Below, one piece after another: positions 8,826-17,012 of a stretch of 64,000 nt of DNA. The stretch is from Rhodoblastus sp. (lineage in GTDB: Bacteria > Pseudomonadota > Alphaproteobacteria > Rhizobiales > Beijerinckiaceae): positions 204,152 through 268,151 of the forward strand of contig NZ_JAGRPM010000088.1 of NCBI RefSeq assembly GCF_019449565.1. Direction: 5' to 3'. The notes under the pieces are model-generated. The model saw only the letters and a program-made list of their open reading frames with translations, had not been told where the DNA came from and did no database searches. The number at the start of each line of letters is the position of its first letter. The stretch's first letter is position 1. The translations under genes and the position numbers were made by a program.

Positions 8826-9560
8826 TTATGTCGCGCCTTCCGAATTACCATTCCCGGGCGCGTCATTCACCTGATAAATCGCTGCGGAAGCCCTTAGTTT
8901 TGTAAGATTTTCGTCACGCGATCCGCGCGGCGCGGGGATCGGCAGGCGCCCGCGAATTCGCGCCGGCGCGGGCTCGAGAAAGATGATTTCGTCCGCGAGC
9001 AGAAGGGCGTCGTCCAGGTCGTGGGTGGCGATCAGCGCCGTGATTTTTTTCGCGCCGATGCGTTGCGCCAGCAGCGCGCGCAGACGCAGGTGCAAGGCGC
9101 GGTCGAGCGAGGCGAAAGGTTCGTCAAGCAGCATCAGCTCGGGCTCGACGGCGAAGGCCCGGGCCAGGGCGGCCCGGCGCGCGAGGCCGAGCGACAATTG
9201 CCCCGGATAATCGCCGCCGCGCCCCTCAAGTTCGAAGGCGGCGAGCAGCGCGGCCAGAGCCTCGTCGGTCAGGCCTGGCGCGGCGAGGCGCAGGTTGTCG
9301 GCGACATTGCGCCAGGGCAGCAGGCGCGGCTCCTGAAAGGCCATGCCGATGCGCCGGGGCCTGTTCGTCACCACGCCGGAGAAATCCGAGTCGAGACCGG
9401 CAATGATGCGCAGCAGGCTGCTCTTGCCGCAGCCGGAAGGGCCGAGCAAGGCGACGATGGAGCCCTCGGCGACGCTCAGCGAAAAACGATCGAACACGAT
9501 CCGCTCGCCGCGATCGGCGAGGCGGAAGGCCTTGCGCGCGATTTCGATTTCAAGCGCCAT
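8826..9560 (-). CDS. ABC importer ATPase, nitrate/sulfonate/taurine type
   Basis: A 244-aa ATP-binding subunit: Walker A GPSGCGKSS near residue 40, signature LSLGLARRAALARA, Walker B LMLLDEPFASLD, and a switch His in IATHDLDD. The family is SsuB/TauB/NrtD. Its start lies 11 nt inside the permease gene. It energises the importer formed with the next two genes. The substrate is unknown; the setting between a LuxR-type regulator and pqqC suggests a role in alcohol oxidation rather than sulfur supply. Confidence 0.9.
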   Translation of the reverse strand: MALEIEIARKAFRLADRGERIVFDRFSLSVAEGSIVALLGPSGCGKSSLLRIIAGLDSDFSGVVTNRPRRIGMAFQEPRLLPWRNVADNLRLAAPGLTDEALAALLAAFELEGRGGDYPGQLSLGLARRAALARAFAVEPELMLLDEPFASLDRALHLRLRALLAQRIGAKKITALIATHDLDDALLLADEIIFLEPAPARIRGRLPIPAPRGSRDENLTKLRASAAIYQVNDAPGNGNSEGAT

Positions 9561-10287
9561 GGCGACGCCACCAGCTGGCGGAGCGTTCGGCCGGGCGCAG
9601 CACGAAGCTTTCGACCAGGATCATCAGCGCGACGAAAGGCAGGGCGTAGGCGAGCAGCAGCCGGAGGTCGAACAGCTGGAACGCCTCGTTCATCTTGAAG
9701 CCGACGCCATTGGGGCGCCCGAGCAATTCGACCACCAGCACGATCTTCCATACCAGCGCCAGCCCGCTGCGCGCGGCGGCTGCGAAAAAGGGCGCCAGCT
9801 GCGGCGCCACCACATGGCGCCAGCGCCGCAGCCGGGAGAAGGCGAAGACCTTGGCCATTTCATCGAGCGCGGGGTCGAGCGCGCGGGCGCCTTCGCGCAG
9901 GGTGACGACGGCGTTGGGCAATTTGTTGAGCGTGATCGCCGCCAGCGCGGAGCTTTCGTTCAGCCCGCCCCAGATATAGGCGAACATGATGACGACCAGC
10001 GCCGGGGTATTCAGCACGATCACCAGCCAGGGATCGACGAGACGGTCAAGCGCTGTCAGGCGGCCCAGCGCAATGCCCAGAGCCGATCCGATGACCATGG
10101 CGAGCGCGAAGCCCGCCAGCACGCGGGCGAGGGTGACGCCGAGATTGAAGGCCAGAGCCCCGTTGCGCGCCTCGGCGAGCAGTGTCGCCGCCACAGCCAT
10201 CGGCTCCGGGAGGTAACGCGGGCCGAGCAGCAGGGCGCCAACCTGCCACAGCGCGATGAACAGGCAGAGCGAAACGAGACGCGTCAT
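9550..10287 (-). CDS. ABC importer permease, SsuC/TauC-like
   Basis: A 245-aa integral membrane protein with about six hydrophobic helices and a BPD_transp_1 core, including the cytoplasmic EAA-type loop (EMAKVFAFSRLRRWRHVV). It starts within the stop of the binding-protein gene (ATGA, 10284-10287) and overlaps the ATPase gene by 11 nt, so the three subunits are translationally coupled. It forms the inner-membrane channel of the importer. Confidence 0.9.
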   Translation of the reverse strand: MTRLVSLCLFIALWQVGALLLGPRYLPEPMAVAATLLAEARNGALAFNLGVTLARVLAGFALAMVIGSALGIALGRLTALDRLVDPWLVIVLNTPALVVIMFAYIWGGLNESSALAAITLNKLPNAVVTLREGARALDPALDEMAKVFAFSRLRRWRHVVAPQLAPFFAAAARSGLALVWKIVLVVELLGRPNGVGFKMNEAFQLFDLRLLLAYALPFVALMILVESFVLRPAERSASWWRRHGA

Positions 10288-11297
10288 TTGCTTCCGGATT
10301 CGGGGGCCGGATGAAAAAACAGGCCCGGATCGAGCTGGGTCGCGTCGCCGACAAGCTGCCGTCCGCCCACCGTCGCCAGAACATTGTAGATCGCTTCGGC
10401 GTCGGCGAATTCCTCGGCCAGCGAGCGCGTGGGAATGCCCTGGCGGTAATATTGGCGCAGGATCGCCAGCGTCGCGGGATCGGAGACGCCGGTCATGGGC
10501 GCGATCTTCGCGAAGGCCTCGTCATTATCGGCAATCAGCCTCTTCGCCTTGGTCATCATGGTGAAAAAGCGTTGGAGCAAGGGGCCGTTCTTCGCGCCGA
10601 ACGACTCGTTGAAGACATAGCCTGTGACGACGACCGGTCCCTTGGCGCCGAGGTCGCGCTCGACCGCCGCCATGTCGACCACGCGGGCGAAGCCCTTGGC
10701 CTCAAGCCGAGCCGCAAAGGTCCAGAACTCCAGCGCGGCGTCAAGTTCGCCCTGCGACAGCTTTTCGGCCAGCAGAGGCGGGGCGGCGAAGGCGAGCGTC
10801 GCCTGCGTCTTGAGATCGACCTTCTGCTTGAGCGCCCAGGCCTGCAGCATGAGCCAGCTCTTGTCGAGCGAGCCGCCCGCGACGCCGAGCTTCTTGCCGA
10901 CGAAGTCGGAAGCCTTCCAGGTGGCGGCGGGACCTTTGGCCATCACGGCGCCGAGGGCCGTCGAATGGGGATAATAGACCAGCGCGGTTCCGAGCGAGCG
11001 CTCTCGCGCCACCCAAAGCCAGTCGGACAGAATCATGTCGGCGCCGCCGCCGACCAGTGCGATCTTGCCAGCTTCCGTGGTCGACAATTCGGTCGTCTCG
11101 AAATCGAGATTCGCCTCCTTGTCGAGGCCATAGGCGCGGACAATGGCCAGCTCCCAGGCGAAGGTTCCGGTTGACTGGATGGCGAGCCGCAGCTTGTCGG
11201 CTGCGGAAGCGGCAGTTGAGGCCAGGGCGAAGCCGGCCAGGCTCAGCGCCAGAAAGAGCGGGCGAAGGCGGAGGGAAGTTTTGCGCACGGTAGACAA
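10284..11297 (-). CDS. Periplasmic substrate-binding protein of the SsuA/TauA/NrtA class
   Basis: A 337-aa secreted protein; the signal peptide is about 1-33 (…LAGFALASTAASAAD). The mature domain begins KLRLAIQSTGTFAWELAI and has the two-lobed type-II binding fold pattern (GGADMILSDWLW, GKKLGVAGGSLDKSW). It lies 15 nt downstream of the response regulator and is coupled to the permease. The ligand is not identifiable; sulfonate, nitrate and thiamine-precursor binders all share this fold. Genomic context points to something needed for PQQ- or lanthanide-dependent oxidation. Confidence 0.88.
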   Translation of the reverse strand: MSTVRKTSLRLRPLFLALSLAGFALASTAASAADKLRLAIQSTGTFAWELAIVRAYGLDKEANLDFETTELSTTEAGKIALVGGGADMILSDWLWVARERSLGTALVYYPHSTALGAVMAKGPAATWKASDFVGKKLGVAGGSLDKSWLMLQAWALKQKVDLKTQATLAFAAPPLLAEKLSQGELDAALEFWTFAARLEAKGFARVVDMAAVERDLGAKGPVVVTGYVFNESFGAKNGPLLQRFFTMMTKAKRLIADNDEAFAKIAPMTGVSDPATLAILRQYYRQGIPTRSLAEEFADAEAIYNVLATVGGRQLVGDATQLDPGLFFHPAPESGSK

Positions 11298-11312
11298 CCT
11301 TTTGCGAAGCGG

Positions 11313-12002
11313 TCAGTTCGACGCGCTTTTATCGGCGCCGGGATGGCCCTCGGCGGAAAATTGCGCGAAATCCATCTTGCCGACTTCGATCGCCGCCTTG
11401 GTGCGGCTGTAGACGTTGAGCTTGCGCAGGATCTCGGAGACATGGGCCTTGACGGTGGTTTCCGCCACGCCAAGCTCATAGGCGATCTGCTTGTTCTGCA
11501 GGCCGGCGCGGATCATGTCGAGCACGCGCAATTGCTGCGGCGTCAGGTCCTGCAACCGGCGCAGCATATCGCCGCGCTCGATCTCGGACGGTTGCGGCTG
11601 GTTGATGTCGCGGAACCGTTCGGGCAAATAGATCGAGCCGTTGAGGACCTCATTGATGGCGCGGGCGAGTTCGCCTTTCGACGTCGCCTTGGAGACGAAG
11701 CCAGCGGCGCCGAGCGCGAGCAGATCGCGCACGACGCGCGGATCCTCATGCGCCGAGACGACCATGATCGGGAGATGCGGATGGGCCGCGCGCACCCGCA
11801 CAAGGCCGGAAAGGCCTGTCGTTCCCGGCAGGAATAGATCGAACAGGCCGAGATCGAGGTTCTTTTCCCTCGCCAGCACGTCGAGCGCTTCTTCGATGGT
11901 CGTGGCCTCGAAAATTTCGCATTGCGGACGCTCCAGCCGCACGGCGCTTTCGAGCGCTTCGCGAAACAGGGGATGATCGTCGACAATCAGAATGCGCGTC
12001 AT
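11313..12002 (-). CDS. NarL/LuxR-family response regulator, AgmR/ErbR-like
   Basis: A 229-aa regulator: receiver domain with acidic pocket DDHP, phospho-Asp D55 (LGLFDLFLPG) and conserved Lys in VSKATS; then a C-terminal LuxR helix-turn-helix (LTPQQLRVLDMI, NKQIAYELGVAETTVKAH). AgmR/ErbR/EraR-type regulators control quinoprotein alcohol dehydrogenase genes in Pseudomonas. It sits directly downstream of the xoxF terminator and heads the operon with the importer and pqqC. The cognate kinase is probably the FIST-linked hybrid kinase at 2120-3445, as no other kinase gene lies in the locus; that pairing is inference. Confidence 0.88.
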   Translation of the reverse strand: MTRILIVDDHPLFREALESAVRLERPQCEIFEATTIEEALDVLAREKNLDLGLFDLFLPGTTGLSGLVRVRAAHPHLPIMVVSAHEDPRVVRDLLALGAAGFVSKATSKGELARAINEVLNGSIYLPERFRDINQPQPSEIERGDMLRRLQDLTPQQLRVLDMIRAGLQNKQIAYELGVAETTVKAHVSEILRKLNVYSRTKAAIEVGKMDFAQFSAEGHPGADKSASN

Positions 12003-12317
12003 TGGGCGTTTCCCGGTCCCGGCCTTGTCTGGAACGGCGATCAGGGCCGCCGCTCAGCCGCCCGGCGTTTCGTCTGTGGAAAGGTCCGGGCGATCGTTCG
12101 TGAATGTGCGCCTTGACGGCGCCGCGCGCAAGTCGCGTGACGGGCCAGTCCGCGCGGAAAGATAAATCCGCGCAACAGGATGGCGCCGCGTGACAAGCAA
12201 AGAGCGGCCGGGCGTTGGCGCGGCCGCTCGATTGGCGTGATCGTGAAATTCGCCAGCGTCGGTCGCTTTCAGGCTTGCGCCGGAAAGCGGCCGGATCGCC
12301 TTACTTGGCGGCGGATA
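12003..12317. other. Intergenic region between xoxF and the response regulator
   Basis: A 315-nt stretch without a gene. It holds the xoxF terminator hairpin (12195-12229) near the xoxF side; the rest should contain the promoter of the regulator-importer-pqqC operon. I saw no convincing coding frame or direct repeat. Confidence 0.6.
12195..12229 (-). terminator. Terminator of xoxF
   Basis: A 9-bp perfect stem (GAGCGGCCG / CGGCCGCTC) with a 10-nt loop about 90 nt past the xoxF stop, followed in the minus direction by TTTGCTTGT. Position and shape fit the end of the xox transcript. Confidence 0.7.
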
Positions 12318-14090
12318 TCACTTGGTGGCAGACTTGGGCGCCAGCTTGAACACCCAGTAGGAGCCGCCCTGGTTGATGCCCTTGAAGGTCTTGGCGACTT
12401 CGCCGCCCCACAGCGGGACCGCGCCGCCCCAACCGGCTGCAACGCCGACGAGCTGCTCGCCGTCCTGTTCCCAGCTGATCGGCGGCGCGACAATGCCGGT
12501 GCCGACGTTGAACTTCCACAGGACTTCGCCGTTCTTGGCGTCGAAGGCCAGCAGATAGCCTTCGGGGTTGCCGGTGAACACAAGACCGCCGGCGGTGGTC
12601 AGAACGCCAGCCCAAAGCGGAGCCTTGTTCTTGTATTCCCACACCACCTTCTGGGCGACCGGGTCGATCGCCTTGAGCGAGCCGATGTGGTCGTCGAAGA
12701 TCGGCTTGATGTTGAAGCCAGCGCCGAGATAGGCCGCGCCCTTCTTGTAGACGACCGGCTCGTTGTGGATGTCCATGCCCCATTCGTTCGACGGCACATA
12801 GAACAGCTTGGACTGGTCCGAATAGGCCATCGGCATCTGGTTCTTGCCGCCGAGGAAGGACGGAACGGCGAAGACTTCCTTGCCCTTCTTGCCATCTTCG
12901 GATTTGGTCGGGTCGCCCGGACGCATGGCCTCGTCATAGATCGGACGGCCGCTGGCGTCGATGCCCTTGGCCCAGGTGATCTTGCTGACGAAGGGCATGG
13001 CCGAGATGAACTTGCCGTTCGTGCGGTCGAGCACATAGAAGAAGCCATTGCGGTCGGCGGTGGCGCCGGCCTTCACGGTCTTGCCGTCCTTGGTCATTTC
13101 GAACGGAATGAACTCGTTCACGCCGTCATAGTCCCAGCCGTCATGCGGGGTCGTCTGAAAGCCCCAGACCAACTCGCCGTTTTCGGGATTGATGGCGAGG
13201 CGCGAGGACGTCCACTTGTTGTCGCCCGGGCGCAGCCAGGAGTTCCACGGAGCCGGGTTGCCGGTGCCGAAAAACACCATCTTGGTGTCGGGGTCATAAG
13301 TGCCGCCGAGCCAGGTGGCGCCGCCGCCGGTCTTGTACATGTCGCCGGACCAGGTCTCATTGGCCTTGCCGGTCATGGTCGTTTCCTTGCCCTGATAGGT
13401 GCCAGTCAGGCCCTCGAGGGTCGGACGGCTCCAGACCAGTTCGCCGGTGTCGACGTTACGCGCTTCGACGCGGCCGACGACGCCGAATTCGCCGCCGGAG
13501 ACGCCGGTCACGATCAGCGTGCCATTGGCCTTGGTCGGGACGATCAGGGGCGCGGCGGTGTTGGAATAGCCGGCCTTGAAATCGTCGATGGCCTTATGCC
13601 ACACGACCTTGCCGGTCTTGGCTTCGAGCGCGTAGATCTGGGCGTCGAGCGTGGTGAAATAAACCTTGTCGCCGAACAAAGCGGCGCCGCGGTTCACGAC
13701 GTCGCAGCAGGGCATGATGCCTTCCGGCAGACGGGCGTCATATTCCCAGATCTTCTCGCCGGTCTTCGCGTCGATCGCGAACAGGCGGCTGTAAGAGCCG
13801 GTGATATAGATGACGCCGTCATGCACCACGGCCTGACCTTGCTGGCCGCGCTGCTTTTCGCCGCCGAAGGAGAAGGACCAGGCCGGAACCAGGTTCTTGA
13901 CGGTCGAGGTGTTGATCTGGGTCAGCGGGCTGTAGCGGTGGGCCGCCAGGCCGAGACCATTGGTGACGACCTGCTTGGCGTTGACGCCGTCGGCGAGCAG
14001 GTCCGCGTCTGTGACGCCAGCGGCCATCGCGGCGCCGGCGAAGGCCATCCCCAACACGGAGACGCCAGCTAGAAGTGTGCGTTTCATCAT
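12318..14090 (-). CDS. xoxF: Lanthanide-dependent PQQ methanol/alcohol dehydrogenase (XoxF type)
   Basis: A 590-aa periplasmic eight-blade quinoprotein; signal peptide about 1-24. Seen directly: vicinal disulfide C128-C129 (MPCCDVVNRG), metal-ligand Glu E201 in GGEFG, Asn N278 in GTGNP, catalytic Asp D320 and the extra D322 in WDYDG. The second Asp is the hallmark that separates lanthanide enzymes (XoxF, PedH) from calcium MxaF/ExaA, which lack it. It oxidises methanol or other primary alcohols to aldehydes and reduces XoxG. The N-terminal half (SFGGEKQRG) resembles PedE/PedH/ExaA and what I recall of XoxF3, so the clade is uncertain. The ATG at 14090 is best spaced from GGGAGG; in-frame TTG/ATG at 14105/14096 are less likely. 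It is 92 nt downstream of xoxJ. Confidence 0.93.
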   Translation of the reverse strand: MMKRTLLAGVSVLGMAFAGAAMAAGVTDADLLADGVNAKQVVTNGLGLAAHRYSPLTQINTSTVKNLVPAWSFSFGGEKQRGQQGQAVVHDGVIYITGSYSRLFAIDAKTGEKIWEYDARLPEGIMPCCDVVNRGAALFGDKVYFTTLDAQIYALEAKTGKVVWHKAIDDFKAGYSNTAAPLIVPTKANGTLIVTGVSGGEFGVVGRVEARNVDTGELVWSRPTLEGLTGTYQGKETTMTGKANETWSGDMYKTGGGATWLGGTYDPDTKMVFFGTGNPAPWNSWLRPGDNKWTSSRLAINPENGELVWGFQTTPHDGWDYDGVNEFIPFEMTKDGKTVKAGATADRNGFFYVLDRTNGKFISAMPFVSKITWAKGIDASGRPIYDEAMRPGDPTKSEDGKKGKEVFAVPSFLGGKNQMPMAYSDQSKLFYVPSNEWGMDIHNEPVVYKKGAAYLGAGFNIKPIFDDHIGSLKAIDPVAQKVVWEYKNKAPLWAGVLTTAGGLVFTGNPEGYLLAFDAKNGEVLWKFNVGTGIVAPPISWEQDGEQLVGVAAGWGGAVPLWGGEVAKTFKGINQGGSYWVFKLAPKSATK

Positions 14091-14182
14091 TCCCATTCCT
14101 CCCAAAGAATTGCTCCGGAGCGACCGGCGCCATTTGATTTGGCTCGGCGGCTAAGAGGCCGCCGGACCAGGACCGGAACCGG

Positions 14183-15031
14183 TCATTGTTCTTGCGCCGG
14201 CGGACGCCACGTGACGCCGTAGGACGCAAAAATCTTCTTTAATTCGCCTGACTCGGCCAAGTGGGCGGTCGCCTTGTCTATGGCCTCGGCCAGGTCGACT
14301 GCGTCTGCGTTGACCGCGCCGCCGATCGGCCAGCTCTGGGAGAGGCGATGCGGCGGAAAAATGATCGTGACGGGCTTGCTGCTCTGATGGGCGAGATTCT
14401 CCACCAGCGCCGATTCCCCATAGAAAGCGACGACATCGCCCTTTTCGAACGCCTGCGCCGCCTTGTCCTCGCCGCGCACATGCACGATGTTCGAGATCAG
14501 CTTATGGTCGCGCGCGGACAGCAGAATGATGTCCGACAGGGTGCCGAGATCGACCGCGACCTTTTCGGTTTCGAACAGCGAAAAATCCTTGGCGGCGTCA
14601 GCCTTGCCGGGCTCCACCGCCATGGCCAGGCCCTCGACCTGATAAGGCGCGGTCAGCTTGATCTTGTCATTGGCCGCTTCGACCCGGGGATCGTTCGGCA
14701 CGTGCAGCATGATGTCGCCGGGCTGCTCGCCCAGCAGCGAACCGCGCCACACGCCATTGCGCAGATCGACGTCGATTTCATCGCCGGCGCGCAGGAAAAG
14801 ATAGTCGACCTTGGTCCCGAGCGCCTTCGCCAGCGCCGCGCCGATTTCGACGTCGATTCCCTTGCGGACGCCATTTTCTTCCCACGACCACGGCTTGTAG
14901 TCGCGATAGACGGTCACCCGCAGGACACCCGCGGATTCCACAGCTTTAAGCGTGCGGCTCTGCGCCATTTGCGGCGCGACTGCGCCGCAAATGGTCGCGA
15001 GCACAAGCGCTGCGCGGAAGATCGCGCGCAT
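14183..15031 (-). CDS. xoxJ: XoxJ-like periplasmic protein, quinoprotein-associated substrate-binding family
   Basis: A 282-aa secreted protein (signal peptide about 1-25) with a type-II solute-binding fold: LRVTVYRDYKPWSWEENGVRKG, GIDVEIGAALAKALG, and a C-terminal KIFASYGVTW. This family always sits beside quinoprotein dehydrogenases and is thought to help mature or activate XoxF rather than serve a transporter. It lies between xoxG and xoxF in the usual order. I take the ATG at 15031; a TTG at 15040, overlapping the xoxG stop, is a possible alternative with a closer Shine-Dalgarno. Confidence 0.88.
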   Translation of the reverse strand: MRAIFRAALVLATICGAVAPQMAQSRTLKAVESAGVLRVTVYRDYKPWSWEENGVRKGIDVEIGAALAKALGTKVDYLFLRAGDEIDVDLRNGVWRGSLLGEQPGDIMLHVPNDPRVEAANDKIKLTAPYQVEGLAMAVEPGKADAAKDFSLFETEKVAVDLGTLSDIILLSARDHKLISNIVHVRGEDKAAQAFEKGDVVAFYGESALVENLAHQSSKPVTIIFPPHRLSQSWPIGGAVNADAVDLAEAIDKATAHLAESGELKKIFASYGVTWRPPAQEQ

Positions 15032-15036
15032 ATGGG

Positions 15037-15468
15037 TCAATTACCCTGGTAGCGGGAGTCGAGATAAGTGCGGATCGACCACATGGCTTCCTGGGACAGA
15101 ATGCCTTCGAAGGCCGGCATCTTGGTGACGCCGTTCTGGGTGAACCCATGACGGATACGGCCGATGAACCAGGCATCGCCCTCTTCGCCCTTGTCGAGGT
15201 AACGCAGGTCGGGCGCGAGGCCGCCAGACTCGGCTTCGATGCCGTGGCAGCGGGCGCAATTCTGCGCGAAGCCTGAGTGGCCGATTTTCTCCGCGAGCTC
15301 ATTGCCGCGATAGGGGTTCTTTTCCAGCCATTCCGGACCGAGCGGCTGCAAGCCGGTGGTGTCGACGGGCTGCGGGGTCACGTCGCCATGCGCGAGGACG
15401 CGCTGGGCGCCGAACACGGACAGACAGACAGCAAGGGAAATCCCGAGAGTGCGGGTCATAAACGCCAC
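15037..15468 (-). CDS. xoxG: Cytochrome c electron acceptor of XoxF (PedF/XoxG type)
   Basis: A 143-aa secreted mono-haem cytochrome; signal peptide about 1-26 ending at VLA-HGD. The mature start HGDVTPQPVDTTGLQPLG and NPYRGN are typical of the c550 PedF family; the haem site is CARCH and a distal Met lies in TKMPAF. It accepts electrons from the dehydrogenase in the periplasm. The GTG at 15468 has GGAGG six bases upstream; the ATG three codons later is too far. xoxJ follows immediately. The PedF-like type, rather than classical XoxG/MxaG, parallels Pseudomonas ethanol oxidation. Confidence 0.9.
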   Translation of the reverse strand: MAFMTRTLGISLAVCLSVFGAQRVLAHGDVTPQPVDTTGLQPLGPEWLEKNPYRGNELAEKIGHSGFAQNCARCHGIEAESGGLAPDLRYLDKGEEGDAWFIGRIRHGFTQNGVTKMPAFEGILSQEAMWSIRTYLDSRYQGN

Positions 15469-15573
15469 GTTTTTCCTCCAAATTTTGGCCCGATCTTAGA
15501 GTGCGGCGGCGCGAGGGAAATTGTACTTTGGCGCCCTTGGAGGAGAAGGGTCGCGCCAACCGCCGCGCAGGGC

Positions 15574-16731
15574 TCAAACGGGGCTTTTCTCCCGGGCGCG
15601 CTCGATCCGCCGCGGCGTGAAGCCCGCGACTTCCTCCGCGGAGTCGCGCGCCGCGATTTCCGCGATCAGGTCATGGCGCGGCGACTTCGAGCAGATCGGG
15701 TCGCAGGCGGCGGCGTCGCCGACGAGCGCCATCGCCTGGCAGCGGCAGCCGCCGAAATCGACCGTCTTGCGCTCGCAGGAGCGGCAGGGCTCCTGCATCC
15801 AGTCGTCGCCGCGATAGGCATTGAATCCGGGCGAGTTGGTCCAGATGTCGGCCAGGCTCTTTTCGCGCGCGTTCCAGAATTCGAGGCCGGGAATGGTTTC
15901 CGCCGCATGGCAGGGCAGGACCTTGCCCTGTGGCGTGACGTTCATGCTCATACGGCCCCAGCCGCTCATGCAGGCCTTGGGAAATTTCGCGTGATAATCC
16001 GGCGCGACATGGTCGATGACGATCTGGCCCTTGTAGCGCTCGCGGCGCTCCTCGACCTCGGCATAGGCCTTTTCGCTCTGCGCGCGCGTGGGCATCAGAT
16101 GCGACCGATTACGCAGCGCCCAGCCGTAATATTGCGTATGGGCGATCTCGATTCGCCGCGCGCCGAGACGCACGGCGAAATCCACCATATCCGCCGCGCG
16201 GGCGACATTGGCGCGATGGATCACGGCATTGATGGTCAGCGGCAGGCCTTCCTCGGCGACCCAGTGGGCGACTTCGAGCTTCTTGGCGAAGCCGCCCTCA
16301 TAGCCGCCGATCCAGTCGGCGCTCTTCGCCTCGGCGTCCTGAATGGAAAGCTGCACATGATCGAGGCCGGCCGCCGCCAGTTCGGCGAAGGAGGCTTTGG
16401 TCAGGCCGACGCCGGAGGTGATCAGATTGGTGTAGAGGCCAAGGCTGGCGCAATGCGCCACCAGTTCGCGCAGGTCGCGGCGCGACGCCGGTTCGCCGCC
16501 CGACATGTGGACATGCAATATGCCGAGCGCCGCCGCCTGGGTGAAGATGTCCTTCCAGGCGTCGGTCGGCATTTCCGTTTCGCGCCCGCCCATTTGCAGC
16601 GGGTTGGAGCAATAGGGGCAGGCGAGCGGACAGCGATAGGTCAGCTCCGCAAGCATCGCGGAGGGCGGCTGCAGGGCCGGAATTTGAGCCGGAGCTTGAG
16701 CCGAAACTTGGGGAGTTGATTGCGTGGTCAT
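15574..16731 (-). CDS. pqqE: PqqA peptide cyclase (radical SAM)
   Basis: A 385-aa radical SAM/SPASM enzyme. The SAM cluster motif C-x3-C-x2-C appears as CPLACPYC near residue 34; the C-terminal SPASM part is Cys-rich (CHAAET, CRSCERK, GGCRCQA, CDPIC). It forms the Glu-Tyr crosslink in PqqA with PqqD as carrier. A Pro/Gln/Ala-rich N-terminal stretch of about 25 residues precedes the core. Its start overlaps the pqqD stop (ATGA). A 105-nt gap separates it from xoxG, so pqqBDE and xoxGJF may be read as one transcript or two. Confidence 0.95.
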   Translation of the reverse strand: MTTQSTPQVSAQAPAQIPALQPPSAMLAELTYRCPLACPYCSNPLQMGGRETEMPTDAWKDIFTQAAALGILHVHMSGGEPASRRDLRELVAHCASLGLYTNLITSGVGLTKASFAELAAAGLDHVQLSIQDAEAKSADWIGGYEGGFAKKLEVAHWVAEEGLPLTINAVIHRANVARAADMVDFAVRLGARRIEIAHTQYYGWALRNRSHLMPTRAQSEKAYAEVEERRERYKGQIVIDHVAPDYHAKFPKACMSGWGRMSMNVTPQGKVLPCHAAETIPGLEFWNAREKSLADIWTNSPGFNAYRGDDWMQEPCRSCERKTVDFGGCRCQAMALVGDAAACDPICSKSPRHDLIAEIAARDSAEEVAGFTPRRIERAREKSPV

Positions 16732-17012
16732 AGGCCGAGCATCCGCTTTTCGAGCAGGCTGTTGAGCAGGCTTCGCACGTCGCGTTCGATCATCGTGCGA
16801 TCAGCGGAATATTTCTCCGCGAGATCGTCCACGATCGTGGACAGGGCGGCGGCGCCGTCGCAGCGTTGCAATATGTCGACGCTGATGGCGTTGAGCCGCA
16901 GATAGCGCTCGGGGGCCAGCAGCACCCAGGTCTTGCGGACCTGATCGTTCTTGAGCTTGACGCCGCGCAACAGATGGGGGCGCGACTCGGGCGCGAGTTC
17001 TTCGACGGTCAC
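16728..17012 (-). CDS. pqqD: PQQ peptide carrier PqqD
   Basis: A 94-aa PqqD with the typical pattern RPHLLRGVKLKNDQVRKTWV, LLAPERYLRLNAISVDIL and RCDG. It binds PqqA and presents it to PqqE. The start is a GTG overlapping the pqqB stop (GTGA); its stop overlaps the pqqE start. The three genes are therefore tightly coupled. Confidence 0.93.
   Translation of the reverse strand: MTVEELAPESRPHLLRGVKLKNDQVRKTWVLLAPERYLRLNAISVDILQRCDGAAALSTIVDDLAEKYSADRTMIERDVRSLLNSLLEKRMLGL

Noticed and set aside
8907..8921. 15-nt sequence GTAAGATTTTCGTCA shared with 18111-18125
   Set aside because: One copy is coding (ABC ATPase) and a match of this length is expected by chance in 64 kb.
12180..14072. A 630-codon open frame on the plus strand opposite xoxF
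   Set aside because: It mirrors the xoxF gene codon for codon, has no ribosome binding site or known domain, and is the usual GC-bias artefact. Similar mirror frames opposite pqqE (15277-16719), the importer binding protein (10311-11174) and others were discarded for the same reason.
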